A stretch of DNA of 20,656 nucleotides. Source: Plakobranchus ocellatus (lineage: Eukaryota > Mollusca > Gastropoda > Plakobranchidae). Below are positions 1 through 8,070 of this stretch, one piece after another (within the stretch, counting starts at the first letter, position 1; each line of letters begins with the position of its first letter). The stretch lies in the NCBI GenBank assembly GCA_019648995.1, contig BLXT01000981.1:1341014-1361669 (forward strand). The letters run 5' to 3'. The position numbers and the translations under genes are program-made. The notes below the pieces were generated by a model. That model worked only from the letters and a program-made list of their open reading frames with translations. It ran no database searches and was not told the origin of the DNA.

Positions 1-13
1 CCCCCCCCCCCCC
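1..13. repeat. Poly-C run at window start
   Basis: Thirteen C at the left edge; the true length is unknown because the window begins inside it. Confidence 0.9.
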
Positions 14-170
14 TTTTCACACTTAGATGACTTCTTTCTTTTTTTTTTTTTAATTTTGTTCGTCATAGTATGAAAGAACCACTCATAAATGGTAGACTGG
101 GTTTGTCAAAATCAGTCAATGAATCTTTGACTTGAGCCATTGATTTTGTTGATCATCTCTCTATCTCCAG

Positions 171-309
171 CCTACCAGTGGCCTCAAAAGTACAGCGATC
201 TTCAAGACCCTGGCAGATCAGGCAAAGAACACGCCTGAAATGGCCAAGTCAACAAAAGCAACTTACCAGTGGAACATCCAGCAAGAGGGCAAGACAGCGG
301 CTACATGGA
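171..309 (+). CDS. HSD17B4: SCP2-domain exon 1 of those visible
   Basis: The exon follows a pyrimidine-rich tract ending in CAG at 168-170 and reads PTSGLKSTAIFKTLADQ onward in the frame starting at 171. It ends with one base of a split codon before the donor GTATGT at 310. A second AG at 177-178 could move the start by 8 bp. A longer open reading in another frame (from 178) is a shadow; only this frame matches the SCP2 family and joins the next exon. Confidence 0.75.
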
Positions 310-2461
310 GTATGTTCTTCTTCTTTGTTTTTTGAAAATTCCAGCTTAAGTACCTTAGAAACTTTTTATGTTCCATAAGCCTCTTTGAAGCAATAGTCAA
401 AAAGCAGAGAAGCATAACTTAAGATCTGTATGAAATTTTTAAAACATTGACAAATGGCCACCTAAGATTATTGACTTTTGCCAAAGTTAAGGGTTGTTTC
501 AAAGAATTAATGTTGACTATTTATAATCCCTAGGCATAAATCTTAAATAAGTTTTTTTTTTTTAATTTTGTTTAAAAAAAGCCAACTTCATGGCATTTCT
601 TACCCCTTATAACTTCTACTCTTTTGTCAAACTGATTGGCACAGTAAACACTGATTCACTGAACTATTTGCCCTCCAAGTATACCATAAATAATCTGGGA
701 TTCGTAACAAATAATAACCAAACAACCCAACACAATCTCTATCTATGTCCACCTGCCCTCCCACTCTTCTTTTTGATGTCCTCCCACAAGCACATCCAAG
801 ATCACTTGATCTAAGAAGAAATATTGGTTATGTTACATTAGCAGTTGCCTCATCATAGGAAATGGTGCTCGTCTGCCCTCTGTCGCAGGAGACAACAAAT
901 CTACCCCTAGATCTAGATAAGTACCTGTCGTTATGTGAATCACTTACTGGCAAGGCTTACCTAACACTGAAGTACTCTGCAAAATTTACACCTTTCTGCC
1001 TGTACCTCCTGCACACAGTCGCACCCTGTTGACTTGACCACATGCCTCAAATCTGAGTAACAGACATTAAACAAACAAATCTTAGAGGCAGAGCGATGAT
1101 TTAAGTTCCAAACCTGTCTCAGCACATACCGGTACTAGTTAGGCTCAGTCATCTTCAATGAGCCAAATTTGTGGGATGGTGACACACACACAAACATACA
1201 CTCACTCACACACATGCGTGCACATATGCACAATCAGGTTAGTACTGCATTTGCATAAAAATCCACTGTGTTTCATTGATTCACTATGACGGGATCTTTG
1301 CAGACCCAGATAAAGTTACCCAAGGCCCCGGACCATCCCTAAGTGTTCAATGAGGACCGAAAGAAAGGCATTCTCCTTAAGAAAAAGCCAGTTGAACTTT
1401 TTTACCTCCTCTCTCTTTAAAAAAAAAAAAGCAAAACAAAGTAATGGGGGAACTGTCCCTCCATACAAGGAGAGTGGTGCCGTCCAAGTTTGCCATTGTC
1501 AAGGGGAGTAACCGCAGCATGTATTAAAAAATTTTATCTAATTAGTCTCTTTTAGTAATTTCAACACAATATCCTTGAAATCATGTATTCCCAGCAATTC
1601 AAAGAACCCATGCTCCACTGTATTTCAATTCAAATTTTAATTCACAAGCTTTTTAAAATTGCTTCTCCAGCTATGGATTTGAAGGCTAATGAAATTTATG
1701 AAGGCACTCCACGCTCTGGAAAAGCTGAGTGCATTTTGAGCCTCTCAGATGACACGTTTTTGGGCCTAGTCAATGGAACACTTGATGCTCAGAAGGTATG
1801 TAAAAACCAACTTTTAGATCAAATTCCAGCAGAGCTTTTTAGAGTTTTATTTTTGGCATAATAAACCAGGGATCATGTTTACCCTCTAGCCTGGCTGCCT
1901 GTTTATCCTCTCCTTCACCTAAACACATAGACGTAATCAGACTGTTTTTAAAACATGAAAGAAAAATTAAAAACTTCAATGATTGTAAAACTTAATTATA
2001 TCCCTCTTACAAACCCATCTCAAATTTTGATGTGATGAATTTTCGGGAAATATTTTTGATATGATTTAGAGGCAATTTTCAATCCAAAGTATAATTTTGA
2101 ATATACTAGCAAAAGTAAATGTATCCTGCTCATATTTTATTAATGCAGCAAGAATTTTGTAGAAAAGTATCTCAAATGAAGCTTAACATTCTTTTTTATT
2201 CTAAGAAAGAGATGTTTTATTAAGGTGTGATTTATTGAAAAAAAAGGAGTTAAGCAAGTCCTGCCCTTCAAATAATAATAATAACGAACTTGTCATTTAA
2301 TGTTTCAATATTTTTAAATTCAACTGATAATACTATAGGATCCATCTTTATTTTCTTATGATTTTTTTCTACAGGCCTTTCTTAGTGGCAAACTTAAGAT
2401 ACAAGGTGACATCATGCTAGCCCAAAAGCTAGGCAACATTCTGCCTTCTGCGAAGATGTAA
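171..2461 (+). CDS. HSD17B4: SCP2 sterol-binding domain, C-terminal end of peroxisomal multifunctional enzyme type 2-like protein (3' partial, three exons)
   Basis: Joining 171-309, 1671-1795 and 2375-2461 gives 116 codons and a TAA stop, a near-complete SCP2 domain of about the usual length. Family landmarks are GLKSTAIFKTL at the start, YQWNIQQEGK then ATWTMDLK across the first junction, LSLSDDTFLGLVNGTLDAQK, and AFLSGKLKIQGDIMLAQKL at the end. The last three residues, AKM, fit the PTS1 peroxisomal signal [SAC][KRH][LM]. In this family the domain binds fatty acyl-CoA or sterols; in HSD17B4 it follows the dehydrogenase and hydratase domains of peroxisomal beta-oxidation. The DAQKAFLSGKLK and IMLxQKL wording is closest, from memory, to HSD17B4. 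SCP2/SCPx and HSDL2 are alternatives, because the upstream domains are off the left edge. The gene converges on the Trk gene. Confidence 0.7.
310..1670 (+). other. Intron of SCP2-domain gene (phase 1)
   Basis: This 1,361-bp intron has a GTATGT donor and a TTCTCCAG acceptor. It holds homopolymer T and A tracts, an imperfect CA-rich stretch at about 1180-1240, and a CTAGATCTAG motif near 907. The stretch from about 840 to 1400 looks less AT-rich than its surroundings and may be an old unrecognised repeat. I see no additional exon in it. Confidence 0.75.
1182..1240. repeat. Imperfect CA-rich microsatellite
   Basis: ACACACACAC interrupted by CATACACTCACTCACACACATGCG and further CA/TG alternation, lying inside an intron. 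It is too degenerate to give a clean copy number. Confidence 0.7.
1671..1795 (+). CDS. HSD17B4: SCP2-domain exon 2 of those visible
   Basis: The acceptor is TTCTCCAG at 1663-1670. The first two bases (CT) complete a Thr codon with the A at 309, restoring the ATWTMDLK strand of the domain. The exon reads through LSLSDDTFLGLVNGTLDAQK and ends at a codon boundary before the strong donor GTATGT at 1796. Upstream in-frame codons starting at 1583 belong to the intron. Confidence 0.85.
1796..2374 (+). other. Intron of SCP2-domain gene (phase 0)
   Basis: This 579-bp AT-rich intron has a GTATGT donor and a TTTCTACAG acceptor. Apart from a short AATAATAATAA run near 2273 nothing recognisable is seen. 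Confidence 0.8.
2375..2461 (+). CDS. HSD17B4: SCP2-domain terminal exon with PTS1-like AKM end
   Basis: The acceptor is TTTTTTCTACAG, ending at 2374. The exon encodes AFLSGKLKIQGDIMLAQKL and then a short tail ending PSAKM, with the stop TAA at 2459-2461. The AFxSGKLKI segment is the characteristic C-terminal strand and helix of SCP2 domains. AKM is a conservative variant of the usual AKL/SKL peroxisomal signal. Confidence 0.88.
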   Translation, partial: AFLSGKLKIQGDIMLAQKLGNILPSAKM

Positions 2462-3237
2462 GCTTAGAGATTCGAGAAGTGAAGGACCCAGTAATCAGCT
2501 TGTCGATAGGCATACTTCAATGCTCTAGTTACTGATTAAATGGATGGCATTTTTGAACTGATTAATATTGTCAGAATTGAGTTTTCCTTCACTACAGCTG
2601 TGCTTGTTTCAGATTTGATTTTATTCATTAAGATATATAGTTGCCTTTTTTTTTTTTAAAGAAAACAAGATAAAGATCTACCTTGAGATAAGTGTTTAAC
2701 TATGTAATGGGTATACCAACAATCAGTTGCCCATATATTTAAGAGATGCTGTGGCATACATTATTAAATTGTGCTACATTTTTCTTTTTTTATTCAAAGC
2801 CTTGCAAAGAATTTGTTATTTTGATGACTATCATTTTTTTTCCAATATGTTTTTGATTCAATTACTTTTTGCTTGAGTAAGAACAATTAAATAAATAAAA
2901 CATGACACATAAAATTATCTTTTAATAAGCAATTTCGTTTACTAAAATGATTTTTCAAAAAACCATGTACATCTTTTTTCAATCAAGTTTATTTTACTCC
3001 AGATTTCATTAAAGGACTTAATAATTAGTGCCAATTAATTACCTCAAAAGCATTTTTTGCAAAACTTCTTTTTTTTGTTCTTCCTGTTGAAACATTTTAT
3101 TTTGTACTTATTTGATCAGTACTTTAGATTATTTACAAAAAGTTTAATCCTGTAGCATTCCAAAGAGATTGATGCGTATATTTGGTACAATGACTGAATA
3201 AGCAATATTCATCTGTTTGCATGTCTTGTTTGTTAAA

Positions 3238-3283
3238 AATAAAAAAAAGCATAAAAGAACATTGTGTGTGTATGTGTGTTTAT
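3238..3283 (+). terminator. Probable polyadenylation site of the SCP2-domain gene
   Basis: AATAAA at 3238-3243 is followed after about 20 bases by a GT-rich element (TGTGTGTATGTGTGTTT), the expected order for metazoan cleavage and polyadenylation. This would give a 3' UTR of about 800 bases from the stop at 2461. Overlapping AATAAA hexamers at 2890 and 2894 are an alternative earlier site but lack the GT-rich downstream element. Confidence 0.5.
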
Positions 3284-3478
3284 CCATATTTGAAATACAT
3301 AATCTGTAAAAAAAAATTATGAATGAATGATTTACTGAATACCTTTTGTGCTAATTGAAATTTTCCGCTTCTCTTTGAATGCCTGTTCATTAAAAATGAA
3401 AATAAAAAAATGCATTTAAAAAGCTCAGCCTCTGAGCCTCAATATAATGTACTTTTCATGCACTTATGCAAATATATA

Positions 3479-3504
3479 CAGTCGACTTCACTTGAGTCGA
3501 CTTC
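3479..3504 (+). repeat. Left terminal inverted repeat of Tigger-like element
   Basis: CAGTCGACTTCACTTGAGTC and a few more bases pair imperfectly (about 18 of 26) with the reverse complement of 4416-4441. It directly follows TA at 3477-3478. Further AGTCGA/ACTCGA blocks continue to about 3532. Confidence 0.8.
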
Positions 3505-4085
3505 GTGTGACTCGATTTTCTTTTGAGTCGATTGTAATTTCTCGGAACGGTCCCCTTTATAGTAGTTTTATTGTAAAGAGAAAGCTGATGAGTCGATGTC
3601 GACTTAGCCGTTCTGACGGTCAAGTGGATCCTCTTTCTTTGCTCCCCCTCCCTTTGTGTTTGCTAGTTCTCAGTGGATAAGTCGATCTTCCATCCAGAAA
3701 CTAGATCTAGATCTAGTTTAAAGAATAAAAAATCTTGCGTGTGCTATCATTAATCTGTAGCAACAGGCGACCATAAAACATGGCCTGCCAGACTTGACTG
3801 TTACCCTTATAATAAGCCTTGAGAACCTTAGGAGACGTGAAACAACTCGAGTGTTACATACATCAGTACCGGTACCGCTGTTTTGACACGTTGCTCGCCC
3901 CTTCCCAATCACACACAGTACTGTGTATCCATGTAATCGCCTAATCGGCCGTGTAGAATCTAGATCTATGATCTTAAAGTTAAAACCCGTCACTGTAGGT
4001 TTGACTCTACACTGGAGCAGCCGATTCGCTATAAAATCACAGCTTTTTTTACCGCTTCGTTCAAGATTCCATTAGATTTAGAACC

Positions 4086-4373
4086 ATGGCTGGAAGAAAA
4101 CTCACTATTTTGCCGCTGATACGCAAAATCGAATTAATTTAGGCGGTTGAAAGTGGCAAGAAGCAAAAGATCGTAGCCGAGGAATTTCAAATCCCTGCCA
4201 ATAGCGTCTCAACTATTATGAAATGCAAAGACCATTACAGAGAGCAGTTCTACTCGGGCCAAGTTGATGTTAACAAGCAGCGTGCTAGACTAGCAAACCA
4301 TGATGACGTGGAAGCTGAACTTCCAAGATGGTCGCTCCCCTTATTCAAAAATTTTGTAGGAAAAAATGGATGA
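4086..4373 (+). pseudogene. Tigger/pogo transposase N-terminus remnant (CENP-B-type helix-turn-helix), in-frame stop
   Basis: From ATG at 4086 the reading is MAGRKLTILPLIRKIELI, then TAG at 4140-4142, then AVESGKKQKIVAEEFQIP, NSVSTIMKCKD, a GQVDVNKQRARLANHDDVE segment and TGA at 4371-4373. The sequence EAVESGKKQKxVAEEFxIPxNxxSTI is the hallmark of the CENP-B/pogo N-terminal DNA-binding helix-turn-helix in Tigger transposases. Only about 94 residues remain. The second CENP-B-type helix-turn-helix is cut short and the catalytic DDE domain is absent, consistent with internal deletion. It is nonfunctional as a transposase. Confidence 0.85.
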
Positions 4374-4415
4374 GTGGATGTATGGATAAGTCGATGTTGA
4401 TTTTAATACCCCAAA

Positions 4416-4441
4416 GACATCGACTTATCAGTAGTCAACTG
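4416..4441 (-). repeat. Right terminal inverted repeat of Tigger-like element
   Basis: In reverse complement it begins CAGTTGACTACTGATAAGTC and mirrors the left end. Positions 4385-4397 and 4417-4429 form a perfect 13-bp inverted repeat (GATAAGTCGATGT with ACATCGACTTATC) separated by 19 bases. TA follows at 4442-4443. Confidence 0.8.
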
Positions 4442-4445
4442 TATA

Positions 4446-4470
4446 AGGAGTTTTCAAGAAGTCTTTGGTC
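4446..4470 (+). repeat. Left terminal inverted repeat of mariner element
   Basis: AGGAGTTTTCAAGAAGTC followed by TTTGGTC; it matches the reverse complement of 5626-5650 except at positions 6, 7 and 22. The GGxTTTCAAxAAGT wording resembles known mariner termini. Confidence 0.85.
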
Positions 4471-4519
4471 TTTACATGAAGGAATAAAGATAGAACTTTG
4501 TAACGTAGCAGACATACTT

Positions 4520-5455
4520 TTATTTACCTAAATTCACTCTACAGAATAACTCATTTCTCTGATCCTCTCCTTGATGTTCTAAGTGCTCTAGACAAAAATA
4601 TTACCCAAAAGGGGCCTCCTACCAGTCTTCAACTACTTCAATGGCTTTCATCGAAAAGATTAAGAAACAGATGAAAGTGTGAATGGCTAGGTCTGGTGAA
4701 TATCCTGAGAATGGCAAGATTTCAAAGCCACAGTTTTCAGCTGTCTTGACTCTGTGCTCTGTGCATTTCTCTCACCGATTGGTACTAGAGTTTTATTAGC
4801 TAGCCTTGTGTAGTAGTCTCCTGTGACTTTTACAATTTTTCAGGCAGTCAGTCATGCTGATATCTTCACAATACCAGAAACACGACAACATGACCTTTTC
4901 ACTTGATGGGGTTTTCATTGTATGGATAACTTTTTGCTAGATCAAAATGATAATTCACGGTTCATCCATAGTCACCACCTTTTTAAAATAAAAGTGTGTC
5001 ATTTGACTCAACTAAAGAAGAGTTTTGCCTGGCTCAAATCTTTGCTCCTTTTGCTCAAAAGTTGGGGTACCCACCACGAAGACACCTTGTTTTGTTGAGA
5101 TGGTCGAGGAGAATCATTTTAATTGACCCGCCAGTAATTCTAGTTTCACTTCATGGTGATCTCAGGCTTTCAGGCCCTCCTTCAGAGCTGCAAAACAGCT
5201 ATTTGTCAGTCTTGTTAACCAATTTTTTCATTATAGAAACATTCTCCTCAGATGCCACAAAAGATGGGGGCTTTTCACGATCTTCATCCATCACTGTCAT
5301 CAATTCAGATTTTAATTTTCTTTCGCAGTAGTCACAATATCATAACAAGTTCATTTGTCGCCATAAACTCAAACCATTGCCTTAAAAATATCTGAACGAA
5401 GTTTTATTTTCATCTATGAAAACTTGATAACAGAACAATACTCTACAGACTCCAT
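4520..5455 (-). pseudogene. Mariner transposase pseudogene
   Basis: From ATG at 5455 (minus) it starts MESVEYCSVIKF, the classic ME.VEYR.VIKFL mariner N-terminus, followed by VYGDK and, after frameshifts, DEDREKPPSFVASEENV, SWWVPQLLSK (the mariner WVP motif), VVTMDEP (first catalytic Asp region), SSEKVMLSCFWYCE, GFEILPFSGYSPDLA (YSPDLA motif of the catalytic D34D triad), IEVVEDW and a TAA at 4520. Stops and frame changes occur throughout: TAG or TGA after VIKF, after KAMV, and before QKVIHT. About 312 codons remain against roughly 340 in intact relatives. It is not expected to be functional. Confidence 0.88.
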
Positions 5456-5625
5456 GTCAAAGCTTCAGCAAAAGAATACAACTGATTTTGAGGACGATTT
5501 CATTGAATGTGCTGACTCGTGCCTTATTTCTGTCAGATTTTCCTTAAAATTTGCATGTTGTGCACCAAAAAAGTTTTAAAAGGGCTGACAGAATTTCATT
5601 ATTCTATAACTCCCCCTTAGAGCCA

Positions 5626-5650
5626 GACTAAAGACTTCTTGAACCCTCCT
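5626..5650 (-). repeat. Right terminal inverted repeat of mariner element
   Basis: Plus strand reads GACTAAAGACTTCTTGAACC then CTCCT. It is the partner of 4446-4470 at 22 of 25 matching positions. Confidence 0.85.
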
Positions 5651-5780
5651 CTCACAGCGATCATTTCAGTAACACTTTTCTGATTTCACACCTAGGTAGT
5701 GCTGGCAATAATAGTGTTCATCGTTAAAAATTCCTTTTCAGAGTTTCACTCCATTTTTATTCAATAATAGTGGGCTTTTG

Positions 5781-5841
5781 TAGTGCAGTGGTAAAACAGT
5801 TACCCTAAAATGAACAATTTCTTTTGCCAACAGTTTGAAGT
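5781..5841 (+). repeat. Possible decayed tRNA-derived SINE head (A-box and degenerate B-box)
   Basis: TAGTGCAGTGG at 5781-5791 fits the Pol III A-box consensus TRGYNNANNNG. GTTTGAAGT at 5833-5841 differs from GWTCRANNC at two C-to-T positions. The 52-base spacing is slightly longer than in a standard tRNA. No clear tail or target duplication was found, so this is tentative. Confidence 0.25.
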
Positions 5842-5992
5842 ATTGGTAACCAAATGCCCACATTTACCAAATAGTGAACAAGCTTATTGATACAAGCAGA
5901 GAACATGCTAACTCAGGTAGTTCTTTCTTCTTTCTCAGCCTATGAGCACCTAGCCATTTGTCAATACTTAATTCAATTGTTTGCCTTTACAA

Positions 5993-6178
5993 GACTGAGA
6001 AAATGTCAAACTTTTCCTTTTTTTTTTTTTTTTTTATTTTCATCAATCTAATCACAGATGCAATCTGCTGTCTGTGATTAAAATTGACTGAGAAAATGTC
6101 AAACTTTTCCTTTTTTTTTTTTTTTTTATTTTCATCAATCTGATCACAGATGCAATCTGCTGTCTTTGATTAAAATGA
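5993..6178. repeat. Two-copy 93-bp tandem duplication with internal hairpin
   Basis: Copies at 5993-6085 and 6086-6178 both run GACTGAGAAAATGTCAAAC, a long T tract, ATTTTCATCAATCT, then ATCACAGATGCAATCTGCTG. They differ at only a few positions (for example AATC/GATC and TGTGATT/TTTGATT), so the duplication is recent. Each unit contains AATCACAGA facing TCTGTGATT, perfect in copy 1. Confidence 0.9.
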
Positions 6179-6689
6179 ATTTTCTTAGGTCAAATACCAT
6201 CAGTTTTTTACTCATTAGCTGATCTTGGCTTACTGCAGGATAGTCTCGTGAAAGGCTCCGCCCATCAAGTGTCGGTCAAAAAGGAAAAAAAAAAAGGGAA
6301 AAATATCACTATGAGATTACAGTTTACAAAAGAACACTGAACAGTCAGTTTAAATCAATCTTGTTTACTTTTAAAATGATCATTTGAAGATTTTGTTGCT
6401 GCAAAATGAGAAAGACTGAAAAAGGTGTTAAAATTTTTTTAAAGAGTTTTTGTTAAATTAAGAAGCAAGAAAAATTTGTCATCTTAAACTTAACCATATA
6501 AGAATAAAAAAAAAATATGAGAAGACATGGGTGCCTTAGCGCTTAAATATATCTAGTTACTCTATCTGGAAGTGGTATTCTGCACCCCATGAACTGGCTT
6601 CTCCTTTTCAAAGTCCATTTCTTTTGAAAGCTCTTTAAAGATCGATAAATAAAATTAAATGCAAAACATATTGTACAAACTTACACACG

Positions 6690-7110
6690 TGAGATGTACC
6701 CATCATTTTTAAAGCAATGTAAACATTCTAAGAAAGTTTTTTTTTTTTTGGTAAAAATCAATGTTATTTAAAAAAAAAAAGAAAAAATGTAACTTGGGTT
6801 TTGTCATTTTTGTTTTTATTAATGTAAACATTTAAACATTTTTTGTGAGGCTCATTGTTATGTTAAAGAAAAAAAGAAATCTGGGTAACTTAGGGATTAT
6901 CATTTTGTTTTTGACAATGTAAAAACTTAAAGGAATACTTTTTGTAAGGCACTGTGTCATATTTAAGAAACAAAAAAAAACCTGTGTAACTTGTAAATTA
7001 TTATTTTTTTCTTTATAATGTAAACATTTAAAGATAGAATTTTTTTGTTATGTTTAAAAAAGAAAATGAAACCTGTGTAACTTAGGATAGCCATTTTGTT
7101 CTTGATTCTT
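6690..7110. repeat. Degenerate minisatellite, about 96-bp period
   Basis: TAACTT anchors at 6790, 6886, 6987 and 7078 (spacings 96, 101, 91). Each is followed by a TTxTCATTTTTGTTTTT-like block, AATGTAAACATTTAAA, a T-rich TTTTTGTAAGGC-like block, TTATGTTTAAxAAA and CCTGTG. A further partial copy precedes 6790. Divergence between units is high, so this is an old array. Confidence 0.7.
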
Positions 7111-7757
7111 GTACCCATTAGAAGAAAAATAAACCGAGGTTTTTAATTGTAAATTTGACTTTAAAAAAAGTTTAATGAATCGCAAGCCACTGTTATAGCA
7201 ATAACAGTTCTTGTACTGTACGCATAGCTCTACCTTTTTCATTTATTTCATGTTTTAAAAAACTGAATAAAAAAAAACCAAACGAACAAAACATTGATCT
7301 TTGTGTAATTTTGCCTAATACCTACATTATTTTTTTTACTACAAGTCAGATCATTAGCATCACTTTTTAGTTATGTATTTTTGGTTACAAAATCTATTGT
7401 TTTTGTTTTCTTTTGATTTTCAAGGAAAGACATTATGATTTACCTTTAGGTTTCTTATAAATATAAGCTTGCATGAACATTATAACTAAAAAAACAGCAG
7501 CAGCAACAACAAAAACTGCAGCAGCACCACCAATATGTACAAGTACAAGTGTGCTTAAGATAATAATACCATGAATCATATTTAAATAAAAAGAAATTGA
7601 TATTTTCATTTCATGAAACAATTTTTTTTTAATTAGGCACACCTTAGTTATTGACTGAAGTACATGGATATTAATTATAGTCATATTGATTACAAAATAT
7701 TGTAACAATGCATTTCTTTTTTTTTTTACCAAAATTTCAAATAATCAAATTAAAAAC

Positions 7758-8070
7758 CAAATATATGGAGTAGGACTGTGAAGTTGTAACAATGCAGTTT
7801 AAAAAAAAAAAATTCGAACTATATGCAATATGTACAAGTCAAATATAGGAGCTTGTGAACTATTTGCAGGTCTTAGCTGGATTTAAATTGGCCTCTTTTT
7901 TCCTTATTTGATCCTTATTTGAATCAAATATTGGAGTCTGTAAATTATTTGCAAGTCTGAGCTGTATATAATTTGGCCCCTTTTTTCCTTATTTGAATCA
8001 AATATTGGAGCCTGTAAATTATTTGCAAGTCTGAGCTGTATATAATTTGGCCCTTTTTTCCTTATTTGAT
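7758..8070. repeat. Minisatellite with 74-85 bp units, diverging toward the left
   Basis: Units start at 7839, 7924 and 7998 with TCAAATATTGGAG or its variant, then CTGTAAATTATTTGCAAGTC, TGAGCTGTATATAATTTGGC and CCCTTTTTTCCTTATTTGA. The last two copies are nearly identical with a 74-bp period. The first has an 11-bp internal duplication (TTATTTGATCC). A more decayed copy beginning CCAAATATATGGAG lies at about 7758. Confidence 0.85.

Larger units (their letters stand above)
3479..4441 (+). mobile_element. Tigger/pogo-like Tc1/mariner DNA transposon, internally deleted (963 bp)
   Basis: The element begins CAGTCGACTTCACTTGAG and its other end, read in reverse complement, begins CAGTTGACTACTGATAAG. 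Both ends share CAGTxGACT and then AGTCGA about 20 bases in. It is flanked by TA on each side (3477-3478 and 4442-4443), the TA target duplication expected for this superfamily. The terminal regions carry repeated AGTCGA/TCGACT blocks, probably transposase-binding sites. Inside is a truncated, stop-containing transposase N-terminus (4086-4373). Autonomous Tigger-type elements are usually well over 2 kb, so this is a non-autonomous derivative. Confidence 0.85.
4444..5652 (-). mobile_element. Mariner-family DNA transposon, full length but decayed (about 1.2 kb)
   Basis: Terminal inverted repeats lie at 4446-4470 (AGGAGTTTTCAAGAAGTC then TTTGGTC) and, in reverse complement, at 5626-5650 (AGGAGGGTTCAAGAAGTC then TTTAGTC), matching at 22 of 25 positions. 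Between them a broken mariner transposase runs on the minus strand from 5455 to 4520. Total length matches a typical 1.2-1.3 kb mariner. The left end sits at a TATA shared with the Tigger-like element. The expected TA on the right has decayed (CA at about 5653-5654). Frame breaks and stops show that it is dead. Confidence 0.85.

Noticed and set aside
178..378. 66-codon plus-strand reading from GTG at 178.
   Set aside because: Out of frame with the SCP2 exon 171-309, whose correct frame matches the family and splices in phase.
3585..3606. CTGATGAG followed by a self-complementary GTCGA/TCGAC, resembling a hammerhead ribozyme core.
   Set aside because: The required GAAA after stem II is absent (TTAG instead); the repeats are explained by the AGTCGA blocks of the Tigger-like element.
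4996..5331. 111-codon plus-strand reading.
   Set aside because: It is antisense to the mariner transposase pseudogene, which has clear family motifs on the minus strand.
7433..7732. 99-codon minus-strand reading with hydrophobic segments (IGGAAAVFVVAAAVFLVI) and a basic tail, possibly a small membrane protein.
   Set aside because: The hydrophobic part arises from simple GTT/GCT repeats in AT-rich sequence; no homology, splice signals or promoter support it.
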